Shown here: piece by piece, positions 16,309 to 24,904 of the stretch | Layout: every line of letters starts with the position of its first letter | Position numbering within the stretch: position 1 is the first letter of the stretch | Assembly: GCA_039819785.1 (NCBI GenBank) | Contig: JBCBRH010000023.1 | Span: forward strand, 1 to 64,000 | DNA from: JBCBRD01 sp039819785 | Lineage (GTDB): Bacteria; Pseudomonadota; Alphaproteobacteria; Rhizobiales; Hyphomicrobiaceae | Reading direction: 5' to 3' | DNA length: 64,000 nt | Position numbers and translations under genes: made by a program | Notes under the pieces: generated by a model | What the model was told of the DNA's origin: nothing | Seen by the model: the letters and a program-made list of their open reading frames with translations, nothing else | Database searches by the model: none

Positions 16309-18258
16309 TCACTCCAACCGTGGACCGGCGGACGACAACGAGGCATGCGCCTCTTCTGCACTCTCAAAGATGTGCGGCTGCATCCCGCGACTGCTCAGAT
16401 CATCTTGCATCTTGAGGCGCATGAAAGCTGCTGTCGAATAGCGCGCCGTGCTCGCATAATAGTGGCGCAGCATCCCGTCGATCATTTCCGTGTAGTCGTC
16501 GTTGAGATCATCCGCGATGCGGCAGCCATCGTGATTGACAACCGCGTTCACACGCTTGTCGGCATCTTCACACGCTGCGATGAGAACTTCGCGCAAGTCG
16601 GAAATGTCCGTTTTCTTGCGCACGCTCCAGCCTTCGAGATTGATGAACAAGATGTTGCGCGCGGCATCGTAGCTGACCCGCTCCGATAGCGTGCGGTTGG
16701 TCAGTTCGGCCAGCAGATCCATGGGTTCATCCAGGAAGATTTTGCGATCCATCAGAATGGGTGTGTTGATCACCGGCTCGAAATCCATATGGGCGAGAAT
16801 ATCCCGCTCAATATCAATCCCCGGCGCCACCTCGATCAGCTCAAGCCCCTGCAGTGAAAGCTGGAACACGCAGCGTTCGGTCACATAGATGACGGGCTGA
16901 GACCGCATGGCGGCATAGGTGCCTGAAAATGTGATCTGCTCAACCTTCTGGACAAACTTGCGCGCCTTGCCTTCCTGCAGGATTTTCAACTCGCCATTTT
17001 TCACTTCGACCTTTAGTCCGCCCGCCGTAAATGTCCCAGCAAACACCACCGCACGTGAGTTCTGCGAGATATCGATAAATCCGCCGCAGCCATTCAATCG
17101 TCCACCGAACCGGCTGGTGTTCACATTCCCGCAGCGGTCACACTCCGCCATTCCCAGGCACGTCAGGTCGAGTCCACCGCCATGGTAGAAGTCGAACATT
17201 TGGTTTTGGTCAATAATGGCATGAGCGTTAGTGGACGCCCCAAAGCTCGACCCGCCTGCAAGCACACCACCAACCGCACCGGCTTCCGTTGTCATCACGA
17301 TGTAAGGCGTGACTTTTTCCTCGTTCGCCACGGCGGCAACGCCATCGGGCGCGCCCACACCGAGGTTGATGACGCCATTTGGCGGCAGTTCGAACGCAGC
17401 CCGCCTCGCAATCACCTTGCGCTCGGTCAGCGGCATCTTGGCCATGGCACCGACAGGAACGCGAACCTCACCGGCAAGAGCGGGGTCATACACAACGCCG
17501 TAGTTCATCCGGTGCATGTCCAGCGGGTCAGCGACCACAACGCAGTCAACCAGAATGCCTGGAACCTTGACGTCCTTGGGCTTCAGCGAACCCTGTTCGA
17601 CGATCCGCTCAACCTGCGCAATGACGACCCCGCCGTTGTTATGGGCCGCCATCGCCTGCGCCAGCACATCAAGCGTCAGCGCCTCTTTCTCCATGCTCAA
17701 ATTGCCGAACGGATCCGCGCTCGTTGCCCGGATCAACGCAACGTCGATCGGTGTCGCCTTGTAAAACAGCCACTCCTGCCCGTCGACCTCGACGACCTTG
17801 ACGATGTCTTCTTTGGTGACGTCGTTGACCTTCCCGCCGTCGTGACGTGGATCGACATAGGTATGCAGCCCAACCTTTGAGAACAGCCCGGGATGTCCAG
17901 CCGCACACGATCGGTACAACTTGGCGATCACACCCTGCGGAAGGTTATAGCCCTGGATCTCATTGTTGCGCGCGGCTTCCGCCACCTTCGGCATGCGGCC
18001 CAGGTTGCCGGCGATCACGCGCTTCAACAGCCCTGGATGATGAAAACGTCCAGTACCCAGCCCCTTACTGTCGCCAGCCCCCGCGCACATGATGAGAGTC
18101 AAACCCTCAGGCCGTCCGGACTCAACGTAGCGTTTTTCCAGCGCAGCATGCAGGGCCTCGGGGATGCAGCTTTGCACAAACCCCGTCGTGGCAATCACAT
18201 CGTTATTGCGGATGAGCGCAACGGCCTCGCTGGCAGCAAGGATCTTGTTTTTGTTCAC
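16309..18258 (-). CDS. fused-subunit acyl-CoA:carboxylate CoA-transferase with C-terminal extension
   Basis: The alpha and beta halves of a class I CoA-transferase are joined in one chain, as in YdiF and propionate CoA-transferase. The catalytic glutamate is E325 (MTTEAGAVGG), which forms the glutamyl-CoA intermediate. Known fused enzymes have about 520-530 residues; this one has 649. The extra roughly 120 residues (from about ERVSYDAARNILFINLEGW) look like a folded alpha/beta domain with DAARNILFINLEG and ACEDADKRVNAVVNHDGC. The start is GTG at 18258, supported by GGGAGG 6 nt upstream. It stands alone on the minus strand, so the acyl substrate cannot be named. Confidence 0.88.
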   Translation of the reverse strand: MNKNKILAASEAVALIRNNDVIATTGFVQSCIPEALHAALEKRYVESGRPEGLTLIMCAGAGDSKGLGTGRFHHPGLLKRVIAGNLGRMPKVAEAARNNEIQGYNLPQGVIAKLYRSCAAGHPGLFSKVGLHTYVDPRHDGGKVNDVTKEDIVKVVEVDGQEWLFYKATPIDVALIRATSADPFGNLSMEKEALTLDVLAQAMAAHNNGGVVIAQVERIVEQGSLKPKDVKVPGILVDCVVVADPLDMHRMNYGVVYDPALAGEVRVPVGAMAKMPLTERKVIARRAAFELPPNGVINLGVGAPDGVAAVANEEKVTPYIVMTTEAGAVGGVLAGGSSFGASTNAHAIIDQNQMFDFYHGGGLDLTCLGMAECDRCGNVNTSRFGGRLNGCGGFIDISQNSRAVVFAGTFTAGGLKVEVKNGELKILQEGKARKFVQKVEQITFSGTYAAMRSQPVIYVTERCVFQLSLQGLELIEVAPGIDIERDILAHMDFEPVINTPILMDRKIFLDEPMDLLAELTNRTLSERVSYDAARNILFINLEGWSVRKKTDISDLREVLIAACEDADKRVNAVVNHDGCRIADDLNDDYTEMIDGMLRHYYASTARYSTAAFMRLKMQDDLSSRGMQPHIFESAEEAHASLSSAGPRLE

Positions 18259-18570
18259 GTGTCGCCTCCCCAGGCAGGTTTTAAAGGGTTCTTTGTATTA
18301 TTGAGCGGGCTCTGTTCCCGCCGGTCCGGCCTGCACCATCACGATGCAGTTTGCCGGCCGAAGGTTCCCGACCTTAGTCTAGTTGTGGACGATTTGGCGC
18401 GGTCTGCGCAATAATTCAATGTCAGGCTGACGCGCTGCCTTTCGTCCTACGCGTTCGGGTAGGGAGCACCACGCCCGGTTTGATGCCGCGGTTTGAACCA
18501 TGGGCACACCGCTTCAGGCGGCTTTCTGCAACTGAACCGCTTTTTGGATATCTGATGATGACAGTTTTGG
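18259..18570. other. 312-base gap: upstream region of the CoA-transferase gene
   Basis: It lies between the stop of the BaiN-like gene and the GTG of the CoA-transferase. A small hairpin (gcggg/cccgc, near 18305-18321) is visible. No gene or RNA was recognised. Confidence 0.5.
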
Positions 18571-19761
18571 TCAGATAACCTGGCCGGCCGCCCAGCCACT
18601 GGACCATGCCCACTGGAAATTGTAGCCGCCCAGCCACCCCGTGACATCGACAGCTTCACCGATGCAATAAAGTCCCGGGACAGACTTTGCTTCCATCGTG
18701 CGCGACGACAGCTCCGCCGTATCGATCCCGCCAGCCGTCACCTCGGCTTTGGCATAGCCTTCCGTGCCGCTCGGCATAAACCGCCAAGACGACAACTGCG
18801 CCTGCGCCTCGCGCAACGTTTTGTCAGGCACGTTCGCCAATGAGCCCTCAAGCCCGAGACGATCAGATAGCCCGTGGGCCAGCCTGTCCGGCATGATCTG
18901 CGAAAGCGCCGCGCGAAGACCAATCCTGGGATGCTTTGTCTTGATGGTGACGAGCCAGTCCGACGGATGCGCTGGGGCAAAGTCTAACGTGATCCAATCG
19001 CCCGGCCGCCAATAAGATGACACTTGCAGGATGGCAGGCCCCGACAGGCCCTTGTGCGTGAACAGGCAGGCCTCCTTGAATGCAGCCTCGCCACACCGCG
19101 CGATCACATCGGTCGCCAAACCCGTGACACCCCCGAACAGGACGCCTGCTTCCGCCAGAGTGAATGGCACCAGAGCCGGGCGCGGCGGCACAATCTTCAA
19201 GCCGAACTGTCTGGCTAGATCATAGGCAAACCCCGTCGCGCCCATTTTCGGGATCGACGGTCCGCCCGTTGCAATCACCAGGGACGGGGCCACCGTGCGC
19301 AGGCCACTCTCCAGCAAAACTTCGAACCTGCCGTCGGAATGCGATACATCGCGAATGCCGGACCCAAGCTGCACCACGACGCCCGCCCGCGCACACTCAT
19401 CAAGCAGCATGTCGACGATCTGCCGCGCGGACCCATCACAGAACAATTGGCCAAGTGTTTTTTCGTGCCAGGCGATGCCGGTGCGATCAACCAGCGCAAT
19501 AAAATCGTGCTGCGTGTAGCGGCGCAAAGCCGACTTTGCAAAATGCCGGTTTTCGGAGAGAAAGCGGTCGGGCGCGATGTCTAAGTTGGTGAAGTTACAC
19601 CGGCCGCCACCAGAGATGAGGATCTTCTTTCCAGCCTTGTCGGCGTGATCGACGACGAGGACCTTGCGCCCACGTTCTCCAGCAACCGCGGCTGCCATCA
19701 GGCCGGCGCCGCCAGCCCCAAAGACAATCGCGTCGTAAGCTGTCACGTCCACTTTGACCAA
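18571..19761 (-). CDS. BaiN/HI0933-like flavoprotein
   Basis: The N-terminus is a Rossmann FAD-binding fold (AIVFGAGGAGLMAAAVAGER), followed by KAGKKILISGGGRCNFTN, which marks the HI0933/BaiN/RdsA flavoprotein family, subgroup TIGR03862. The length (about 396) is right for the family. These proteins bind FAD tightly; BaiN reduces bile-acid double bonds, but most members have no known substrate. The start is uncertain: 19761 is TTG, with GTG codons at 19752 and 19746. The C-terminal motif (GEAVDVTGWLGGYNFQWAWSS) is typical. It shares its strand with neighbours, but the gaps are wide, so it is probably monocistronic. Confidence 0.88.
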   Translation of the reverse strand: MVKVDVTAYDAIVFGAGGAGLMAAAVAGERGRKVLVVDHADKAGKKILISGGGRCNFTNLDIAPDRFLSENRHFAKSALRRYTQHDFIALVDRTGIAWHEKTLGQLFCDGSARQIVDMLLDECARAGVVVQLGSGIRDVSHSDGRFEVLLESGLRTVAPSLVIATGGPSIPKMGATGFAYDLARQFGLKIVPPRPALVPFTLAEAGVLFGGVTGLATDVIARCGEAAFKEACLFTHKGLSGPAILQVSSYWRPGDWITLDFAPAHPSDWLVTIKTKHPRIGLRAALSQIMPDRLAHGLSDRLGLEGSLANVPDKTLREAQAQLSSWRFMPSGTEGYAKAEVTAGGIDTAELSSRTMEAKSVPGLYCIGEAVDVTGWLGGYNFQWAWSSGWAAGQVI

Positions 19762-19880
19762 AAGCCGTCCCGTTCATCATCTAACGCGCTTGAACACAGA
19801 CCGAGGGCCCTCTGAAGGGTTGATACTCGATAAGGGCGGGAGGCGCCGGGCAACAATTCGGAAATGCGGCAGATCACTCT

Positions 19881-20960
19881 CTATTTGGTTGCGATGCCTT
19901 TGACCCAGCCCATGAGTTCGCGGCGGACGAGGTGCTCAATGACGTCGATACCTTCAGGGCTGTCATTGAGAGCTGGCAGATAGGCAAACTTTTCGCCGCC
20001 GTTCTCCTCGAAGATCTCGCGGTTTTCTCCGTCGAGTTCTTCCAGTGTCTCCAAGCAATCCGCCGAAAATCCAGGAGCGACAAGCGCAAGACTTTTCACG
20101 CCTTCCTTTGCCAGACGCTCAACCGTTTCGTCGGTATACGGGTTCAACCAAACGTCATTACCGAAGCGCGACTGGAACGTGGTCAGCCAACGGTCCTTTG
20201 ACCAGCCCATCCGGTCCCGCAGCAACCTTGATGTCTTCTGACATTGACAGTGGTACGGGTCGCCCTTCTTCAAATACTTCTCTGGCATGCCGTGGAAGGT
20301 GGCGATGATTTTCTCTGGCTCGAAATCCAGTTTCGCAAGGTTTGCCTCCATCGATCGGGCCACGGCGTCAATGTAAACCGGATCGTCATGATAGGCCGGA
20401 ACCGTGCGGACGGCGGGCTGCCAACGCATCTTCATCAGCGCGCGAAACGCTTCATCGTTCGCTGTACCCGTCGTGGCAGCGGCATAGTGCGGATAAAGTG
20501 GCAGCAGGACGATGCGGTCACAGCCTTGTTCTTGAAGCGCTTTGATGCGGCTCTCGGTCGAAGGGTTCTGATATCGCATGGCCCAGTCGACGACGATGTT
20601 GTCATGACCGCCCAACCGTTCCAGAAGACCGTTGGCTTGGTTACGCGTAATTGTTTTCAATGGGCCTTCATCGAGCTCATTGTTCCAAATCGTCGCGTAA
20701 TCTCGGCCCTTCCGAGCAGGACGCGTGGTCAGGATCACGAGGTTGAGGAGCGGCCACCAAAGGATCTTCGGCACTTCAATGACGCGCGGATCGGAGAGGA
20801 ACTCCTTGAGGTAGCGGCGCATCGGCCAGTACGTCGTGCCATCCGGAGTGCCCAGGTTCAACAGCAGGACGCCGACTTTGCCATACTTGACGTGAGGGTG
20901 GTCCTCCGGCCAATGCTGGTGGTCGGTGTCAAAGGCACTCGTCTTGGCCATTTCGTTCAT
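19881..20960 (-). CDS. hemH: ferrochelatase
   Basis: At 359 residues this is a full-length ferrochelatase, which inserts Fe(II) into protoporphyrin IX as the last step of haem synthesis at the inner membrane face. It shows VGVLLLNLGTPDG at the start, the catalytic His H223 in ATFHGMPEKY, and the acidic-site motif GFSADCLETLEEL. The N-terminus has about 25 extra residues (rich in Asp and His) before the fold. Two in-frame ATGs (20960, 20951) lie close together. No other haem gene is adjacent. Haem demand could link it to KatG and the Rieske operon, but no shared control is visible. Confidence 0.96.
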   Translation of the reverse strand: MNEMAKTSAFDTDHQHWPEDHPHVKYGKVGVLLLNLGTPDGTTYWPMRRYLKEFLSDPRVIEVPKILWWPLLNLVILTTRPARKGRDYATIWNNELDEGPLKTITRNQANGLLERLGGHDNIVVDWAMRYQNPSTESRIKALQEQGCDRIVLLPLYPHYAAATTGTANDEAFRALMKMRWQPAVRTVPAYHDDPVYIDAVARSMEANLAKLDFEPEKIIATFHGMPEKYLKKGDPYHCQCQKTSRLLRDRMGWSKDRWLTTFQSRFGNDVWLNPYTDETVERLAKEGVKSLALVAPGFSADCLETLEELDGENREIFEENGGEKFAYLPALNDSPEGIDVIEHLVRRELMGWVKGIATK

Positions 20961-21084
20961 AAAATCCTCCGCGCTCGGTAATGCGAACGCACTTGCGACC
21001 AGAACGGATCAGGCGGGACTCCGCGATCCATCGTTTCCACCAAGATAGTGGGGTTTGGGGAAATTCGGCAAATTTATCAGAAAA

Positions 21085-21117
21085 TCAGGCTGCGACATGG
21101 TTGTTCCCCATCGCAGC
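21085..21117 (-). terminator. rho-independent terminator of the CHAD gene
   Basis: Reading the minus strand, a 7-bp stem (gctgcga / tcgcagc) with a 15-nt loop is followed by ctgattttctgataaattt. It lies 120 nt downstream of the CHAD stop at 21237. Confidence 0.55.
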
Positions 21118-21236
21118 AAAGATCGCTGACGCGTCACCCAACGCTCACCCCTGGGGCCAGATGGCACCGCTCTATAGTTACACAGAGCCCACAATTTGAA
21201 CGCGATCTGGTCTGGTGCGACCTGCAGTCAAGCGTA

Positions 21237-22313
21237 TCAGGCTGACGGCTGCGACCCACAAGGTTGCAAACCATTTGCGCGCGAATTGGTCGCTGTTTTA
21301 CCTGATGCCGCGCGGTTTCCTGATGCCGCGCCTTTCAGTGTGGCCATTGATTGAGCAATAGCCTCTGTCTGTTTCCAGTATGCAGTCACTTCACCAACAA
21401 AGTCTTTGGCGCTTCGGGCATACAGCAGATGTCCGAGCCGTAGGGCATGCGTCCTGTGTGCGGCCTGTTCAATTTCAATAAAGGCCGTTAATTGTTTTCG
21501 TCCACGAGCTGCAAGGGTGCCTTTCGGCATGGCAGCGAGATGACACTTCAGGACGTAGAGATCATGGTCTTGCCCCAGGTATTGCGAGATTTGCCTGGCA
21601 ACGGACAAACGCGCCAAAAACCAATCGGGCCAAGCCTTGCGCAACAAAGCCATGTGCCTCCAATGAGCCTGGGTGTGTTTGCGCCACGTGTGCCAGTCCT
21701 CGTCGCGCGTAGGCTGTTCTGCACGGTTCTTACAGTGCCGCCCCGCCTTGTAAGTCTTTTTCAAGCCCGGACGTATGGCGACCGCAATGGAGGTTTGAGG
21801 CAGTTCAATATCATCGACCAAGCGGCGCGCGATGGCCAGCCGCTCAAGCGCATGTGTGAGAACGTCGGCAGGAGCAGGACCGGGTTCGGCACTCCCACGA
21901 CCGGTGGCCCCTCCCGCCGGCAACATGCTGGTCTCGCGCACATAGGAGATCGTCTTTGCCAAAGCGCTTTGGATGGGCTGACGCGCGACGCGGGGTAAAA
22001 CGCGTCGATCGGCAACTGCTTTATCCAGATTGCCAAGTGTTGCAACCATCACATCAAAGTCGCGCGTTTGAGAAAGCAGTCGACCCACGCCGCACAATTG
22101 CGCATCAAGCTTCAACGCCTTTTTCGGATTGATGACGGGCCCGACCAGCCGTAGCGCGGCGCGCGCCCGCTTCATAGCCTTTCGCGCTTCATGGACAGAC
22201 GTTTCAAGATCCGTTGGCGCTGAAAGATGGTTCGACGCGCGCGCCACCTGCTCAGACAAAATGCGCCGAGTTCCGGTCTCAACAGTTTCGTTGGTCTGAT
22301 AGCTGTAAGCCAT
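21237..22313 (-). CDS. CHAD domain protein
   Basis: The 358-residue, strongly basic, helical protein carries a CHAD domain from about residue 12 to 330. Conserved blocks are SVHEARKAMKRARAALRLV, with the His and Lys/Arg that bind phosphate, and WHTWRKHTQAHWRHMALLRK in the second half-repeat. CHAD proteins bind inorganic polyphosphate and locate to polyP granules. They are often next to a CYTH triphosphatase or polyphosphate kinase, which are not present here. There is no signal peptide. The Ser/Ala/Asn-rich C-terminal tail is likely disordered. Role inferred: polyphosphate granule protein. Confidence 0.88.
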   Translation of the reverse strand: MAYSYQTNETVETGTRRILSEQVARASNHLSAPTDLETSVHEARKAMKRARAALRLVGPVINPKKALKLDAQLCGVGRLLSQTRDFDVMVATLGNLDKAVADRRVLPRVARQPIQSALAKTISYVRETSMLPAGGATGRGSAEPGPAPADVLTHALERLAIARRLVDDIELPQTSIAVAIRPGLKKTYKAGRHCKNRAEQPTRDEDWHTWRKHTQAHWRHMALLRKAWPDWFLARLSVARQISQYLGQDHDLYVLKCHLAAMPKGTLAARGRKQLTAFIEIEQAAHRTHALRLGHLLYARSAKDFVGEVTAYWKQTEAIAQSMATLKGAASGNRAASGKTATNSRANGLQPCGSQPSA

Positions 22314-22470
22314 TGGCAGCTATCCTTTCATTCGGACAACCCACGCAGTCAATGTGTCTTAAAGACATAGTTCGCGAGTGTATCGAGTCAACAGATGCCC
22401 GCAGATGAGCCGGACAAAGCCAACGAACCAGTGATGGCTAGAGCGGGTTGGGCGGGCCAGCAATTGACTT

Positions 22471-23109
22471 TCAGTTCCGATGCTGTGCAGCCCAGTCCAG
22501 CCATTGACCGATGCGGGCCTCGGGATCATCAGCCATGAAAAAATCTGTAATCACCGCAACGGAATCCGCCCCATGCGTCAGCACACCGGGTGCACGCTCC
22601 GGTGTAATGCCACCAATAGCTATGAGCGGAACATCGCCAATCCGTTCTTTCCATTGGGTGATGCGCGGCAGACCTTGCGTGCCATAGGGCATGGCTTTGA
22701 GTTTGGTCTCATAAATCGGACCGAGCGCGATGCTGTCAGCATTTGCGGTAAGCGCCGTCTCCAACTCTTCAGGCGTATGGGTCGAAACACCCAGCCTGAT
22801 TCCAGCCTGCCGGATGGCTGCAAGGTTGGCATCGGCAAGATCTTCCTGGCCAAGATGGAGATCGGTCGCGCCAAGGTCTATCGCCGCTTGCCAGTAGTCG
22901 TTGACAATAAATTGGCACCCATGGGCATTGCAGACTGCGATGCCTTCGCCGATCTGGGCTCTAACGTCGGCTTGGCTGGCATCTTTCAGGCGCAGTTGCA
23001 CGGTCCGGGCACCCAGCGGCACAATCCGCTTCAGCCATGTGATGTCCGGCACGATTGGATAGAAGACGTCAGGCGTGCTTGGTGGCTGACGAACTGTTGG
23101 CTCAACCAT
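22471..23109 (-). CDS. thiE: thiamine-phosphate synthase
   Basis: This TIM-barrel protein of 212 residues joins hydroxymethylpyrimidine diphosphate and thiazole phosphate to give thiamin phosphate. Typical motifs are RTVQLRLKDASQADV, QFIVNDYWQAAIDLGATDLH, LHLGQEDL, and the phosphate-binding end PLIAIGGITPERA. In QLRLKD the strand is as in ThiE. The ATG at 23109 is chosen because homology begins soon after it; it overlaps thiG by 8 nt. It is the last gene of thiS-thiG-thiE. thiC, thiD and thiO are not in the window. Confidence 0.93.
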   Translation of the reverse strand: MVEPTVRQPPSTPDVFYPIVPDITWLKRIVPLGARTVQLRLKDASQADVRAQIGEGIAVCNAHGCQFIVNDYWQAAIDLGATDLHLGQEDLADANLAAIRQAGIRLGVSTHTPEELETALTANADSIALGPIYETKLKAMPYGTQGLPRITQWKERIGDVPLIAIGGITPERAPGVLTHGADSVAVITDFFMADDPEARIGQWLDWAAQHRN

Positions 23110-23977
23110 TGGGACGTTTGTCCAGAGACGGCTGCAAATCCTGCGACGCAGGCTCCGACGGAAAATCAAAAAACGGCGTGCCGGCCACCGGTGTCGAGGG
23201 CTGGGCCATATCGCGCATTTCCATCAACCCTGCGGTGTAAGCCGCGCGTCCAGCCTCTATTGTCTGCGCAAAGGCCCGGGCCATGACCACAGGGTCCGCA
23301 GCCTTGGCGACCGCCGTGTTCAGGAGCACAGCATCATAGCCGAGCTCCATCGCCTGAGCGGCATGCGAAGGGGCACCGATCCCCGCGTCAATGACGAGCG
23401 GCACGGATGGGTGATAGGCACGCATCGAGGCAAGCGCGTAAGGGTTCGCAAGGCCGCGGCCCGTCCCAATCGGCGCGCCCCAAGGCATCAAGACTTCACA
23501 GCCAGCATTCAAAAGCCGATCCGCCACGCCAAGGTCTTCGGTTGTGTAGGGGAAGACTTTGAAGCCCTCTTTGTTGAGTGTCTCAGCGGCTTCGACAAGG
23601 CCGAAAACGTCGGGCTGCAGCGTATCGTCATTGGCAATAACTTCCAGCTTGATCCAGTCAGTGGCAAACAGCTCGCGGGCCATCATTGCCGTTGTGATGG
23701 CGTCTTTGGCCGTTCGGCACCCAGCGGTGTTGGGCAGCACGTCGATCCCTAGGCCGCGGATCAATTCCAAGAAGCGTTCGCCAACCTTGCCACGCGCAGC
23801 CTCGCGCCGCAGTGAAACCGTAACAAGGCCAGCCGAAGCTGCCTGCACGGCATCACTCATGATCTGTGGTGATGGATAAAGGGCCGTGCCCAGGAACAGG
23901 CGCGACGGCAACTCCTGGCCATAGACGACCAACGGGTCCGGCGTCAGGTTAGTTGTCTGAATGGGGTGTCGCGTCAT
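23102..23977 (-). CDS. thiG: thiazole synthase
   Basis: ThiG forms the thiazole ring of thiamin from deoxyxylulose phosphate, dehydroglycine and ThiS-thiocarboxylate. The Schiff-base lysine is K110 in DWIKLEVIAND. Other family blocks are LPNTAGCRTAKDAI, EDLGVADRLLNAGCEVLMPW, GAPIGTGRGL and DAGIGAPSHAAQAMELG. The start at 23977 (MTRHPIQTTN) lies 22 nt after the thiS stop; an upstream in-frame ATG at 24043 would overlap thiS. The C-terminus has a Pro/Ser tail of about 30 residues beyond the usual end. It overlaps thiE by 8 nt. Confidence 0.95.
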   Translation of the reverse strand: MTRHPIQTTNLTPDPLVVYGQELPSRLFLGTALYPSPQIMSDAVQAASAGLVTVSLRREAARGKVGERFLELIRGLGIDVLPNTAGCRTAKDAITTAMMARELFATDWIKLEVIANDDTLQPDVFGLVEAAETLNKEGFKVFPYTTEDLGVADRLLNAGCEVLMPWGAPIGTGRGLANPYALASMRAYHPSVPLVIDAGIGAPSHAAQAMELGYDAVLLNTAVAKAADPVVMARAFAQTIEAGRAAYTAGLMEMRDMAQPSTPVAGTPFFDFPSEPASQDLQPSLDKRPNG

Positions 23978-23999
23978 GTGGTCTGGTCGCCTTTTTCGC

Positions 24000-24392
24000 C
24001 TAACCGCCCTGTCTTGCGGTGAGGACTTCAATTGTGTCGCCATCGGCGAGGATGTATCCGGCGCGGTCGTTGCGCGCCACGAATGTGCCGTTTACGGCCG
24101 TAGCCGACGAAGCAGGCGAGAACCCGAACGCATCGAGTAGGTATTCCAGCGTCTGGGGCTCAGACGAGCTGGGCACTTGCGAGTTTGGGACATCTCGGAC
24201 CGTCGTGGGCGCTCCAGCCTCACTCGGTATTGCTTCAGGAACACCGGGCTCCAGCCTGATCTCGCGTCCGTTTAATGTGACAGTGATCGTGGCCGTGTCG
24301 GTCTCGCGTGATGTCGATGTCGTCGTCAATGCTTCAGCTCCAAACGGATTAGCGTCTCTGGCCCCATCAGGCATGGACTGCTCGGGCTTCAT
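24000..24392 (-). CDS. thiS: sulfur carrier protein ThiS with N-terminal extension and loop insert
   Basis: ThiS is a ubiquitin-like sulfur carrier. Its C-terminal GG (G129-G130, in LTARQGG) is adenylated and thiocarboxylated to donate sulfur to ThiG. The usual length is 65-70 residues; this frame has 130. The extra length is a 34-residue low-complexity N-terminus and about 30 residues (51-80, rich in Pro, Ser and Glu) between the first hairpin (ITVTLNGREIRLEPG) and the helix TLEYLLDAFGF. The rest (TAVNGTFVARND, LADGDTIEVLTA) is standard. An internal ATG (residue 7) would remove only a few residues. It is the first gene of the thi operon. Confidence 0.85.
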   Translation of the reverse strand: MKPEQSMPDGARDANPFGAEALTTTSTSRETDTATITVTLNGREIRLEPGVPEAIPSEAGAPTTVRDVPNSQVPSSSEPQTLEYLLDAFGFSPASSATAVNGTFVARNDRAGYILADGDTIEVLTARQGG

Positions 24393-24904
24393 GACCCAAG
24401 AGCAACATCAGGTCTATTTAAGCTGCTTTGAGCCGCAGTTGAACCATCTGGCGGAAACTTCTTTTGATCCGCGAGGCTTTGGCATACGCACTGCTGGTGT
24501 TGCGGTTCCTGGAAGTTCGCCTCGCGCTCAGAACCTCCAGGCGGCAACCGTCGGCCGACCCTTCGCCGCCCGCACATGATCGATGGGCGTTGAAAAACTT
24601 TCCTCCAACCATCTCTTGAACATAGTTCATTAATAACTTATCTGCTAGTCATGAACGCAGTTCACAAGCAGCAATCGGATCACCCATATGTCTCTGTCAT
24701 TCGTTTTCCCGCCCTTATCACCGTCAAAATCGCGCAAAACCAGATTTCTGCCGCCGTAACAGCGACAACATCGTCGGAATTTGCCGGTTCGCTCACACAA
24801 AACTGCTCAATTGTCAGAAGAACCGTCCGTTAAATCTGATTTATTCGCAACGCGGTCGATGAACCTGACCCCCGCGCAATGCACCCTTCGCCAAGGACCT
24901 CACG
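24393..24904. other. 512-base gap between divergent thiS and aas-type fusion
   Basis: The region must hold the promoters for both genes. I looked for a thiamin-diphosphate riboswitch on the minus strand before thiS: the conserved CUGAUGA-type and CUGAGA blocks of the THI element are not clearly present. A minus-strand open frame of about 70 codons (24418-24630) and a plus-strand one (24651-24833) have no recognisable family. A short inverted pair gttcat/atgaac flanks 24625-24656. Confidence 0.45.

Noticed and set aside
24393..24560. Thiamin-diphosphate riboswitch before thiS
   Set aside because: The THI-element conserved blocks are not found; the CTGAG seen near 24525-24531 on the minus strand lacks the surrounding stems.
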